Under the pieces are notes generated by a model. That model searched no databases and had not been told where the DNA came from. It was given only the letters and a program-made list of their open reading frames with translations. Of a stretch of 6,271 bases of DNA, positions 1 through 5,792 are shown in pieces. Position numbers and translations under genes: made by a program. The stretch covers positions 1 through 6,271 of the forward strand of contig JAEWKB010000313.1 in assembly GCA_023386255.1 (NCBI GenBank), read 5' to 3'. Numbering within the stretch: position 1 is the stretch's first letter; every line of letters begins with the position of its first letter. The DNA is from Bacteroidota bacterium (GTDB lineage: Bacteria > Bacteroidota > Bacteroidia > Flavobacteriales > Flavobacteriaceae).

Positions 1-208
1 GAATACTGCCACCTGCTATATTTTTGGTGATGAACGATTTAAATTCAGGCTATCAATACTTCCACTGCCTGAAAAAGATGTTCCCAAACTCTCTATAACT
101 ACAGGTAAAGGCAAAAATGCACAGGAAGTACAACCTGAAAAGGGAGGAACAACAGATTATGTAGAATACAGGCTGCCTGGTAACTGCAATGTTAAGATTG
201 AATGGTAA
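1..208 (+). CDS. 3' end of an unrecognised protein gene (partial)
   Basis: An open frame enters from the left edge (first full codon at position 2) and runs 68 codons to a TAA at 206-208. The visible tail is mixed polar/beta-prone, with no transmembrane stretch. It has one Cys near the start (TATCYIF) and one near the end (PGNCNVKIEW), which could pair if the protein is exported. The ending, an aromatic-Tyr-Arg-Leu-Pro segment followed by a short beta strand, loosely resembles the C-termini of Bacteroidota DUF4831-type proteins, but this is a weak impression and I do not assign a family. A terminator-like hairpin starts 8 nt after the stop, which supports a real gene end. Start, length and function lie outside the window. 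Confidence 0.7.
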   Translation, partial: NTATCYIFGDERFKFRLSILPLPEKDVPKLSITTGKGKNAQEVQPEKGGTTDYVEYRLPGNCNVKIEW

Positions 209-215
209 GAACCTG

Positions 216-243
216 AAAAGCCGATGCTTAAGCAGCGGCTTTT
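216..243 (+). terminator. Intrinsic terminator after the partial gene
   Basis: AAAAGCCG (216-223) and CGGCTTTT (236-243) form a perfect 8-bp inverted repeat around a 12-nt loop, which itself contains the palindrome GCTTAAGC. A T-rich run follows (to about 258). It lies 8 nt after the stop of the partial gene and before the first response-regulator gene, so it probably separates the two transcription units. Confidence 0.75.
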
Positions 244-279
244 ATCTTTTTCTGTTTTAATGTTTTCTTAAACATTATA

Positions 280-307
280 TTGAATTTACATAAAGGGAGT
301 AACTTTA
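280..307 (+). promoter_or_regulatory. Candidate Bacteroidota-type promoter for the first response regulator
   Basis: A TTG at 280-282 and TAACTTTA at 300-307 are separated by 17 bp, close to the Bacteroidota primary-sigma layout (TTTG/TTG at about -33, TAnnTTTG at about -7). The final base is A instead of the consensus G. Transcription would start near 312-314 and leave a short AT-rich leader before the ATG at 330. The call rests on visual motif matching only. Confidence 0.45.
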
Positions 308-329
308 TTTATAATATAAATACTACGTT

Positions 330-761
330 ATGTCAAAATCAGGCCCAATATTAATAATAGAAGACGATGCTGATGACAAGGAAATACTTGAGGGTGTACT
401 GCGCGACCTTGAGGTAAAGAACAAAATTTTATGGGCTGAAAATACTACTGACGCCTTCAATATTTTAGGGGAAGCCAAAGAGCCCATGTTCATTATTTTT
501 TGTGATATCAATCTCCCGGGGAAGAATGGTTTGGAACTGAAGCAAAAGATTGATGAGAATCCTGAACTCCGTAAAAAAAGCATACCCTTCCTTTTTTATT
601 CTACATCGGCAAATCAAAAAGATGTTAACGATGCCTATAACAAAATGACCATTCAGGGTTTTTTTAAAAAAAGCACTCAATATAAAGAAATGAAAAGCCT
701 CATCAAAATCATTATAGATTACTGGCGGGCTTGCAGACACCCGAATGATTTGTCGGCATAA
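330..761 (+). CDS. Single-domain response regulator (CheY/Rcp1-like receiver), copy 1
   Basis: This 143-residue protein is a receiver domain with no output domain. Such proteins take a phosphoryl group from a histidine kinase and act by protein contact or as phosphorelay intermediates in the cytoplasm. Visible receiver signatures are the acidic pocket E11-D12-D13, the phospho-acceptor D59 in DINLPGKNG, the Ser/Thr switch region YSTSA (90-94), and the conserved Lys at K114 in GFFKK. The usual Pro after that Lys is replaced by Ser. The tail YWRACRHPN is typical of the Rcp1-like subgroup. The ATG start gives MSKSGPILIIEDD, which matches the start of the next gene. Length is normal for the class. 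No kinase gene is visible nearby, so its partner is unknown. Confidence 0.93.
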   Translation: MSKSGPILIIEDDADDKEILEGVLRDLEVKNKILWAENTTDAFNILGEAKEPMFIIFCDINLPGKNGLELKQKIDENPELRKKSIPFLFYSTSANQKDVNDAYNKMTIQGFFKKSTQYKEMKSLIKIIIDYWRACRHPNDLSA

Positions 762-780
762 TAAAAATGTACTATCTTTA
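749..780 (+). promoter_or_regulatory. Candidate promoter for the second response regulator
   Basis: A TTTG at 749-752 and TATCTTTA at 773-780 are 20 bp apart, resembling the Bacteroidota TTTG / TAnnTTTG arrangement, with A instead of G at the last position. The -33 part lies inside the 3' end of the first regulator gene. If real, the second copy can be transcribed on its own as well as by read-through. No terminator is seen in the 40-bp gap between the two genes. Confidence 0.33.
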
Positions 781-801
781 ATATAACAAAAAACCATAAG
801 T

Positions 802-1227
802 ATGTCAAAATCAGGGCCAATATTAGTCGTGGAAGACGACGAAGACGACAAGCGAATGTTTGAAGACGCAGTTAAAGACCTTGGCTATACAAATAAGATT
901 GTATGGCATGATAATACAGATGATGCTTACGATTACCTTCAAAATACTACGGACTCTATTTTTGTTATTTTTTCAGATATTAACCTGCCGGGAAAGAACG
1001 GGCTGGAGTTTAAAAGAAAAATTGACACAACTCCTGAGCTAAGGAAAAAAAGCATTCCCTTCGTTTTTTATTCCACTTCAGCTAAACAGCAGGATATAAA
1101 TGAGGCTTATACACAAATGACTGTTCAGGGTTTTTTTAAAAAAGGACGTGACTACAACGGAATCAAATCAACAATAGGGCTTATACTGGAATATTGGAAG
1201 GCCTGCAGTCATCCAAACACCCAATAA
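802..1227 (+). CDS. Single-domain response regulator (CheY/Rcp1-like receiver), copy 2
   Basis: This 141-residue receiver-only protein matches the preceding gene at about 85 of 141 aligned positions with no gap, by hand count. Key residues are kept: E11-D12-D13, phospho-acceptor D59 in DINLPGKNG, the YSTSA switch region, and K114 in GFFKK, here followed by Gly instead of Pro. The C-terminus YWKACSHPN also matches. The most conserved blocks are residues 1-8, 59-69 and 78-96. The 18-36 stretch (helix 1 and strand 2) and the stretch around 43-53 differ most, which could change partner choice. The gene begins 40 bp after copy 1 on the same strand, so a tandem duplication is the simplest origin. 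The cognate kinase and target are not in the window. Confidence 0.93.
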   Translation: MSKSGPILVVEDDEDDKRMFEDAVKDLGYTNKIVWHDNTDDAYDYLQNTTDSIFVIFSDINLPGKNGLEFKRKIDTTPELRKKSIPFVFYSTSAKQQDINEAYTQMTVQGFFKKGRDYNGIKSTIGLILEYWKACSHPNTQ

Positions 1228-1269
1228 TATTAAAGTTTCCTAAATAGCACTCCAGCTTTGCCCTCTAAT

Positions 1270-1280
1270 GAGTAACTTTA
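1270..1280 (+). promoter_or_regulatory. Promoter-like -7 box before the AI-2E family gene
   Basis: GAGTAACTTTA at 1270-1280 is identical over 11 bases to 297-307 upstream of the first response regulator, and holds the same TAACTTTA box. It lies 18 nt before the ATG at 1299. The only nearby TTTG (1257-1260) is 12 bp upstream of the box, too close for a normal -33 element, so only half of a promoter is visible. Confidence 0.3.
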
Positions 1281-1298
1281 AGAAAACACCTCTCATTT

Positions 1299-2345
1299 AT
1301 GGCATCAGGCAAACAAATTGTACTATATGGCGCCGCTTTTACAGTGGGTATCTACTTCTTATTCGAATGCCTTGTAAAAGCTAAACCTTTCCTTGCCCCG
1401 TTTGCTACCGCGGTAGTGCTGGCACTGCTCATGCTCCCCATCTGCAACAAAATGGAGCGGAAGATGAAACGGGTTACCGCATCACTGCTAAACACAATCT
1501 TCCTTTTCCTTATCAGTATGGGCTTTATTGCACTCATAGGCTTGCAGGTGCAGTCGCTGGTTGAAGATTGGGACAAGGCCCAACAAAAAATAATGCCGCA
1601 GGTAGAAAAACTGGAGGCATATGTTTACGAAAAAACCTCCCTCAAAAAAGAAGATATAAAAAAGCAAATGTCCGGCTCAGGCGGCAGCATGGGCAAGCAG
1701 GCTATGAGTGCGCTGAGCGGGCTCTACTCTTTTGCCGGCGATTACCTCCTCACACTTGTGTATGTTTTCTTCCTGCTCAATTACCGCAGCAAGTTCAGGA
1801 AGTTTTTGCTGAAGCTGTTCCCTATAGATAAGCGCGATGAGGTGAATAAAGCAATGGCTGAATCGGTTAAAATTACTTCAGGTTACCTGTATGGTAAGTT
1901 CCTGCTCATGATATTCCTGGCGGTGCTGTATGCCATAGGTATGGGTATTACGGGCGTGAGCAATTTTATTGTAATCAGCCTGCTGGCAGCACTTCTTACC
2001 ATAATTCCTTACATTGGAAACATCATTGGTTTTGCTATTGCCATTGGCCTTGGTTACGTAAGTGAAGGCGATACTACGGCACTGATAGGTATAGTAGCAA
2101 CTTTCTTTATAGTACAGCTGGTTGAGACCTACTTTTTTGAACCTTATGTTGTTGGTGATAATGTAAACCTGGACCCGCTCTTTATTATTTTGGGAGTGGT
2201 TGCAGGCAGTTTGGTATGGGGCGTTATAGGCATGATACTAAGCGTGCCGCTGTTGGGTATGGTTAATGTGGTGTTTAAGCATGTAAGGGTGCTGCACCCA
2301 TATTATTACCTTCTGAGCCTGGAGAAGAAGGAAGGCGGGAAGTAA
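1299..2345 (+). CDS. AI-2E family transporter (TqsA/PerM/YdiK-like membrane protein)
   Basis: This 348-residue inner-membrane protein is of usual length for the AI-2E/PerM family (PF01594). Members act as exporters or antiporters; only some are linked to autoinducer-2, so the substrate here is unknown. Hydrophobic segments lie near residues 7-25, 31-48, 62-84, 145-160, 202-218, 222-251, 260-278 and 293-322, the usual eight-segment layout. Between the third and fourth is a charged loop (about 88-140) with a Gly/Ser-rich part, as in the family. Hallmarks are TIIPYIGNIIG (234-244) and the C-terminal block from EPYVVGDNV (281-289) through LDPL to a Gly-rich helix ending SVPLLG (315-320). The gene starts 71 bp after the second response regulator; no functional link is implied. 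Confidence 0.9.
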   Translation: MASGKQIVLYGAAFTVGIYFLFECLVKAKPFLAPFATAVVLALLMLPICNKMERKMKRVTASLLNTIFLFLISMGFIALIGLQVQSLVEDWDKAQQKIMPQVEKLEAYVYEKTSLKKEDIKKQMSGSGGSMGKQAMSALSGLYSFAGDYLLTLVYVFFLLNYRSKFRKFLLKLFPIDKRDEVNKAMAESVKITSGYLYGKFLLMIFLAVLYAIGMGITGVSNFIVISLLAALLTIIPYIGNIIGFAIAIGLGYVSEGDTTALIGIVATFFIVQLVETYFFEPYVVGDNVNLDPLFIILGVVAGSLVWGVIGMILSVPLLGMVNVVFKHVRVLHPYYYLLSLEKKEGGK

Positions 2346-2380
2346 TTTGCTTCACGGTAAAATAATAACCGAAACTTTTG

Positions 2381-2388
2381 CATCTTTG
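2381..2388 (+). promoter_or_regulatory. Promoter-like -7 box before the beta-barrel gene
   Basis: CATCTTTG matches the Bacteroidota -7 consensus TAnnTTTG at all positions but the first and ends 20 nt before the ATG at 2409. No convincing TTTG lies at the expected distance upstream; the nearest (2346-2349) is 31 bp away. The 63-bp gap shows no good terminator for the upstream gene. Confidence 0.35.
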
Positions 2389-2408
2389 TACTACAAGAAA
2401 TAAAGCAC

Positions 2409-3122
2409 ATGCGGCTCCTGTATAGTTTACTTTTTACTTTAATTGCACTACCCATATTTGCACAGGTGGTGCCTGATGATGTTGTTGTACCTACAGACAG
2501 CTTGGCCCCCGTGGCCGACCCACTATATAGGGAAGACCAGATATATGCTTCGATAGCTTATAATTTGCTGCAGGGCAAGCCGTCAGGATTTTCACAAAAC
2601 TCTTTTTCTACCAATCTTACACTTGGTGTTTTACGCGATATGCCTATCAACAAAGCGCGAACCTATTCCATAGCGGCAGGATTGGGATATTCTTATAATA
2701 ATATAAAGTATAACCTTAAGGTAAGTGAGTGGAGTACCGGGAACACCTATGAAATTGTACCCGAAAATTCTTTTGATAAGAACAAGCTGGTGCTGCATTA
2801 CGCCGAACTTCCTATTGAGTTCCGCTGGAGGAATTCAGACTCTATAAGCCATAAATTCTGGCGCGTTTACTTAGGCTTTAAGTTAAGTTACTTATTTGCT
2901 GACAAGGCACAATACGAAGGCGCACCTGCAGATAGTAAAATTAAAGGAAATGAGGACTTAAACCGGTTTGTGTACGGTACGTACCTATCGGTAGGGTGGA
3001 ATACCTGGAACCTTTATGCCTACTACGGCCTGAACCCAATTTATAAATCAGCGGTTTTACCTTCGGGGGAGAAAGTCAAGCTTAACTCAGTCAACCTCGG
3101 GCTGATGTTTTATATACTATAA
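2409..3122 (+). CDS. Outer-membrane beta-barrel protein (PorT / OMP_b-brl_2-like)
   Basis: This 237-residue protein begins with a clear Sec signal peptide: Arg at position 2, a hydrophobic core over about residues 3-16, and likely cleavage after Ala18 (PIFA|Q). The mature part alternates polar and aromatic/hydrophobic residues in strands typical of a small barrel, such as YSIAAGLGYSYNNIKYNL (86-103), YAELPIEFRW (131-140), WRVYLGFKLSYLF (151-163), and a closing hairpin ending in SVNLGLMFYIL. This fits the Bacteroidota porin-family/PorT-like group placed in the outer membrane. PorT itself works in type IX secretion and gliding, but I would not call this porT: the family has many paralogs and no type IX gene is adjacent. 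Its specific role is unknown. The stop codon overlaps the end of the convergent gene. Confidence 0.8.
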   Translation: MRLLYSLLFTLIALPIFAQVVPDDVVVPTDSLAPVADPLYREDQIYASIAYNLLQGKPSGFSQNSFSTNLTLGVLRDMPINKARTYSIAAGLGYSYNNIKYNLKVSEWSTGNTYEIVPENSFDKNKLVLHYAELPIEFRWRNSDSISHKFWRVYLGFKLSYLFADKAQYEGAPADSKIKGNEDLNRFVYGTYLSVGWNTWNLYAYYGLNPIYKSAVLPSGEKVKLNSVNLGLMFYIL

Positions 3123-3734
3123 CGACGGCACCAGCCACACGAACCACAAACCTACCTGCGGCAAGATACCCAACAGTGCACCAAGTGTAACTTCGGCTAA
3201 TGTATGTGCTTTTGCCTGCAGCCTTGCCGATGCCACCATGCCCGTACAAAGTACAAAGAAAGCAATAAGGCTGAGAAATTGAATATGATAATAAGCCGAT
3301 ATACTTATTATAAACATGGTAAGCGATGCTGACCCAAGCACATGCAGGCTCGACCTATGGTTAAAAAGTATAAGCAGCAATGCCACTGCGGCACTGATTA
3401 AGTTTCCCAGAAAATAATAATACAGTTCCGGTATTACGAAAATTGACAGGCTGTACTTTACCAAAATGAGCAGCAATATGCAGTAGAACGCCAGGGGCAG
3501 CCTTCGTTCTTTTTTATCCATAAGCATTTTGGTTTTGATGAGGCCGAGCGACTTCAGCAGGTAGAAGATGGAGATGGGAAGCAGCAGCGTGAGTATCAGC
3601 ACCTGTATAAAAACCAGGTAGATTTCGTGCCGGTAAAAAAAATTCCGGGTAACCAGGAAATAAAACAGCGTTGCATAGGCTGGTATAAGCAGCGGATTAA
3701 AGATGTAGGTAAAGGCAGCAAGAAATTTTTGCAT
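3117..3734 (-). CDS. Divergent PAP2-like integral membrane protein
   Basis: This 205-residue, very hydrophobic protein has about six membrane segments (roughly 4-28, 36-61, 80-100, 104-124, 136-168 with a break, 182-201). It carries degenerate traces of the three PAP2 phosphatase motifs: K74-K-E-R-R78-L-P80 (KxxxxxxRP-like), SSLH131 in place of PSGH, and S169-A-R171 ... H177-TLAE181 in place of SRxxxxxHxxxD, with Glu where Asp is usual. The two His and the Arg of the active site appear present, so lipid-phosphate hydrolysis (for example an undecaprenyl-pyrophosphate or phosphatidate type substrate) is possible but not certain. It starts 2 bp after the rpoN stop on the same strand, so it is probably co-transcribed and perhaps translationally coupled with rpoN. 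Its 3' end overlaps the convergent beta-barrel gene by 6 bp. Confidence 0.75.
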   Translation of the reverse strand: MQKFLAAFTYIFNPLLIPAYATLFYFLVTRNFFYRHEIYLVFIQVLILTLLLPISIFYLLKSLGLIKTKMLMDKKERRLPLAFYCILLLILVKYSLSIFVIPELYYYFLGNLISAAVALLLILFNHRSSLHVLGSASLTMFIISISAYYHIQFLSLIAFFVLCTGMVASARLQAKAHTLAEVTLGALLGILPQVGLWFVWLVPSL

Positions 3735-3736
3735 TG

Positions 3737-5206
3737 CTATATCTTCTTCCGCATACGGGCCACGGGAATATCAAGCTGTTCACGGTATTTGGCAATGGTA
3801 CGCCGTGCAATAGGGTAGCCTTTGTCCTTCAATATCTCAGCAAGCTTATCATCGGGCAGCGGCTTGCGCTTGTCTTCCTCCTCAATCACGTTCTGCAGTA
3901 TCTTCTTTATCTCAATAGTCGAAACATCTTCGCCCTGGTCGTTCTTCATCGCTTCACTAAAGAACTCTTTTATCAGCTTGGTGCCATACGGCGTTTCTAC
4001 ATATTTACTGTTGGCTACGCGGCTTACGGTTGAAATATCAAGCCCTATCATATCAGCAATGTCCTTCAGGATCATTGGCTTCAGCTTGGCTTCATCACCG
4101 TCAAGGAAATATTCCTGCTGGTAATGCATTATGGCATTCATGGTAACATAAAGTGTTTCCTGGCGCTGGCGTATAGCATCAATAAACCATTTGGCACTGT
4201 CCAGCTTCTGCTTTATAAATTGCACTGCATCTTTCTGCTGGGTAGATTTATCACGGCTTGCCTTATAACTTTGCAGCATTTCCTGATAGTCCTTGCTTAC
4301 ATGCAGTTCAGGTGCGTTACGTCCGTTAAGTGAAAGTTCCAGCTCACCATCTACAATCTTAATAGTAAAATCGGGTACCACATGCTCCACGGTCTTGTTA
4401 CTGCTTTCGTAGGCGCCACCCGGTTTAGGATTCAGCCTTTCAATCTCGTCAATAGCTTTGCGCAGCTGGTCCTGCGATATGTCGTAACGCTGCAGCAGTT
4501 TGTCGTAGTGTTTTTTAGTGAAAGCATCAAACTGGTGCTCCAGTATATCAATAGCAAGTTCTATAGAAGCTGTAGGCGTTTTATGTTTTAACTGAAGTAA
4601 TAAGCACTCCTGGAGGTCGCGTGCACCCACGCCGGCCGGTTCCAGCTGGTGGATGACGTGCAGTATTCGCTCTACAGTAGCCTCATCGGTATATATGCCT
4701 TGCGTAAAGGCCATATCATCTACTATATCAGGGATGCTGCGGCGAATGTAACCCATATCGTCAATACTGCCCACAAGAAACTCGGCAATCTCACGTTCAT
4801 TATCAGCCAGTATAAATGTGTTCAGCTGGTCTATCAGGCTCTGGTGAAAACTTACAGTAGCGGCAAACGGCATAGTGCGGTCATCATCGTCATCGCTGTA
4901 GTTGTTGGCCTGTAGCTTGTAGCCCGGCGTTTCGTCATCACTCAGGTATTCGTCAATGTTTATTTCGTCAGCATCTATACGCTCCCCTTCATACTCATCA
5001 TACTCATCGTAGTTATCATCGCTGCTATATTCGTCAGCGTTTTCATACTCATCTTCCTTGCCGGTTTCAAGGGCGGGGTTTTCCACCATTTCCTCTTTCA
5101 GGCGTTGTTCAAAAGCCTGTGTAGGCAGCTGTATCAGCTTCATCAGCTGTATTTGCTGCGGAGATAATTTCTGTGATAACTTTAATTGTAAATTCTGCTT
5201 CAGCAT
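3737..5206 (-). CDS. rpoN: RNA polymerase sigma-54 factor
   Basis: RpoN binds core polymerase, recognises -24/-12 promoters and needs an AAA+ activator to open DNA. The 489-residue product has all regions in order. Region I is Gln/Leu-rich (residues 1-47, LSQKLSPQQIQLMKLIQLP), the activator-contact segment. Region II is an acidic linker (about 50-110). The core-binding region spans about 118-300 and includes the LEPAGVGARDLQECL block (188-202). The helix-turn-helix begins at LKDIADMIGLDISTVSRV (380-397), and the RpoN box is ARRTIAKYRE (467-476). The start is the ATG at 5206, giving MLKQNLQLK as in relatives and preceded by GAAAAGGA. A 13-residue extension would need a TTG start at 5245 and would run through the promoter-like region. 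The stop is TAG. asnS lies upstream with one small gene between; the PAP2-like gene follows after 2 bp. Confidence 0.97.
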   Translation of the reverse strand: MLKQNLQLKLSQKLSPQQIQLMKLIQLPTQAFEQRLKEEMVENPALETGKEDEYENADEYSSDDNYDEYDEYEGERIDADEINIDEYLSDDETPGYKLQANNYSDDDDDRTMPFAATVSFHQSLIDQLNTFILADNEREIAEFLVGSIDDMGYIRRSIPDIVDDMAFTQGIYTDEATVERILHVIHQLEPAGVGARDLQECLLLQLKHKTPTASIELAIDILEHQFDAFTKKHYDKLLQRYDISQDQLRKAIDEIERLNPKPGGAYESSNKTVEHVVPDFTIKIVDGELELSLNGRNAPELHVSKDYQEMLQSYKASRDKSTQQKDAVQFIKQKLDSAKWFIDAIRQRQETLYVTMNAIMHYQQEYFLDGDEAKLKPMILKDIADMIGLDISTVSRVANSKYVETPYGTKLIKEFFSEAMKNDQGEDVSTIEIKKILQNVIEEEDKRKPLPDDKLAEILKDKGYPIARRTIAKYREQLDIPVARMRKKI

Positions 5207-5234
5207 AATCCTTTTCGTGCTCGTTTTGTAAGCA

Positions 5235-5242
5235 TAAAAATA
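5235..5242 (-). promoter_or_regulatory. Weak promoter-like box upstream of rpoN
   Basis: On the minus strand TATTTTTA fits TAnnTTTA, the same variant -7 form seen elsewhere in this window, and ends 28 nt before the rpoN ATG. The best upstream partner is an imperfect TTTC about 21 bp away, so the call is weak. The 109-bp gap between rpoN and the next gene upstream holds otherwise only AT-rich sequence and a weak hairpin. Confidence 0.25.
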
Positions 5243-5284
5243 CAAAAAACAGGTGTTACAGACGAAAGGTTTTAGATAAAATTA

Positions 5285-5309
5285 TAACAGCATGATCAGG
5301 AGGCTATTA
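5285..5309 (-). terminator. Weak hairpin after the small membrane protein gene
   Basis: Read on the minus strand, TAATAGC and GCTGTTA pair over 7 bp (one G-U) around an 11-nt loop, starting 6 nt after the stop of the small membrane protein gene. The following sequence is AT-rich (ATAATTTTA) but lacks a proper U run. It may attenuate rather than end transcription into rpoN, or may mean nothing. Confidence 0.3.
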
Positions 5310-5315
5310 ATTTAT

Positions 5316-5732
5316 TTACTCACTCCTATATATACTGTACCAGTATTTATGGACAACATTATAATCAGCAAATACAGTTGTATCTTTCTTTTTTATTTTT
5401 AATATTGATGTGCCGCTCTTTTTTACAAGGGTGTCGCCAACATCAATTTTACTCCAAATAATTTTATCTTCATTATATAGCTTTGTTCGGCTTAATTTTA
5501 GGTAAGGAGTATTTCTATTGCTGCTATCCAGCCCTTTTTCTGTTACAATATCATTATATTCTTGTTCAATATTATTTTTTAACCTAATATCATTTTGCTT
5601 AAAAAGGTTTGACGCGCTGCCAACATTATAGAGGAACCAGACAATTATAAATGGTGCCAGTAAAGCTACATATTGTGGCTTAACCTTTTCTAATAAAGAG
5701 TTGTGGTTGGGATTCCTGCCGGATAAATTCAT
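5316..5732 (-). CDS. Small single-pass membrane protein of unknown function
   Basis: I do not recognise a family. From the ATG at 5732 the product has 138 residues: a short polar N-terminus, one membrane segment at about residues 21-37 (YVALLAPFIIVWFLYNV), then about 100 polar, Lys/Asn-rich residues with a charged helix-prone stretch followed by beta-prone sequence (WSKIDVGDTLVKKSGTSIL). An N-terminally anchored domain facing the periplasm is plausible; topology is inferred. The open frame extends 9 codons further, to GTG at 5759 with an ATG next to it, but those starts lie inside the asnS terminator stem, so I prefer the later ATG. It is much richer in A+T than its neighbours (two sampled 60-nt blocks hold 14 and 16 G/C, against 31 in an rpoN block), suggesting weak constraint or later arrival. 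Confidence 0.65.
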   Translation of the reverse strand: MNLSGRNPNHNSLLEKVKPQYVALLAPFIIVWFLYNVGSASNLFKQNDIRLKNNIEQEYNDIVTEKGLDSSNRNTPYLKLSRTKLYNEDKIIWSKIDVGDTLVKKSGTSILKIKKKDTTVFADYNVVHKYWYSIYRSE

Positions 5733-5744
5733 ACATAAAGCTAA

Positions 5745-5775
5745 TAAAAAAAGCATCACGATTAGATGTGATGCT
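5745..5775 (-). terminator. Strong intrinsic terminator of asnS
   Basis: On the minus strand AGCATCAC (5775-5768) and GTGATGCT (5759-5752) form a perfect 8-bp stem with an 8-nt loop, directly followed by a run of U (from the plus-strand A7 at 5746-5752). It begins 17 nt after the asnS stop. The distal stem covers the GTG and ATG codons that could otherwise start the next gene. Confidence 0.9.
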
Positions 5776-5792
5776 CTTAATGTTATATCAGA

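Noticed and set aside
1299..2345. Treating the AI-2E family gene and the two response regulators as a quorum-sensing system.
   Set aside because: AI-2E family membership does not establish AI-2 transport, no luxS or sensor is seen, and separate promoter-like boxes argue against a single operon.
2350..2372. A CGGT...ACCG hairpin after the AI-2E family gene as a terminator.
   Set aside because: The stem is only 4 bp with a long AT loop and no T run follows.
2409..3122. Naming the beta-barrel gene porT (type IX secretion).
   Set aside because: Only the general fold is supported; many paralogs share it and no type IX or gliding gene is adjacent.
4189..4206. A TGGCAC followed by GC resembling a sigma-54 -24/-12 promoter, inside rpoN on the opposite strand.
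   Set aside because: The GG-to-GC spacing is one base short by my count, the site is inside coding sequence, and no gene starts downstream on that strand.
3627..4915. Several plus-strand open frames of 60-100 codons opposite rpoN and the PAP2-like gene.
   Set aside because: They are antisense shadows of well-supported genes, with unconvincing composition and no start-site signals.
4988..5055. Repeats of TACTCATC-like units as a possible CRISPR or regulatory repeat array.
   Set aside because: They encode the Asp/Glu/Tyr-rich linker of RpoN in frame and have no spacers of uniform size.
5207..5245. A 13-residue N-terminal extension of RpoN.
   Set aside because: It needs a TTG start, adds residues not seen in relatives, and overlaps the likely promoter; the ATG at 5206 gives the standard RpoN N-terminus.
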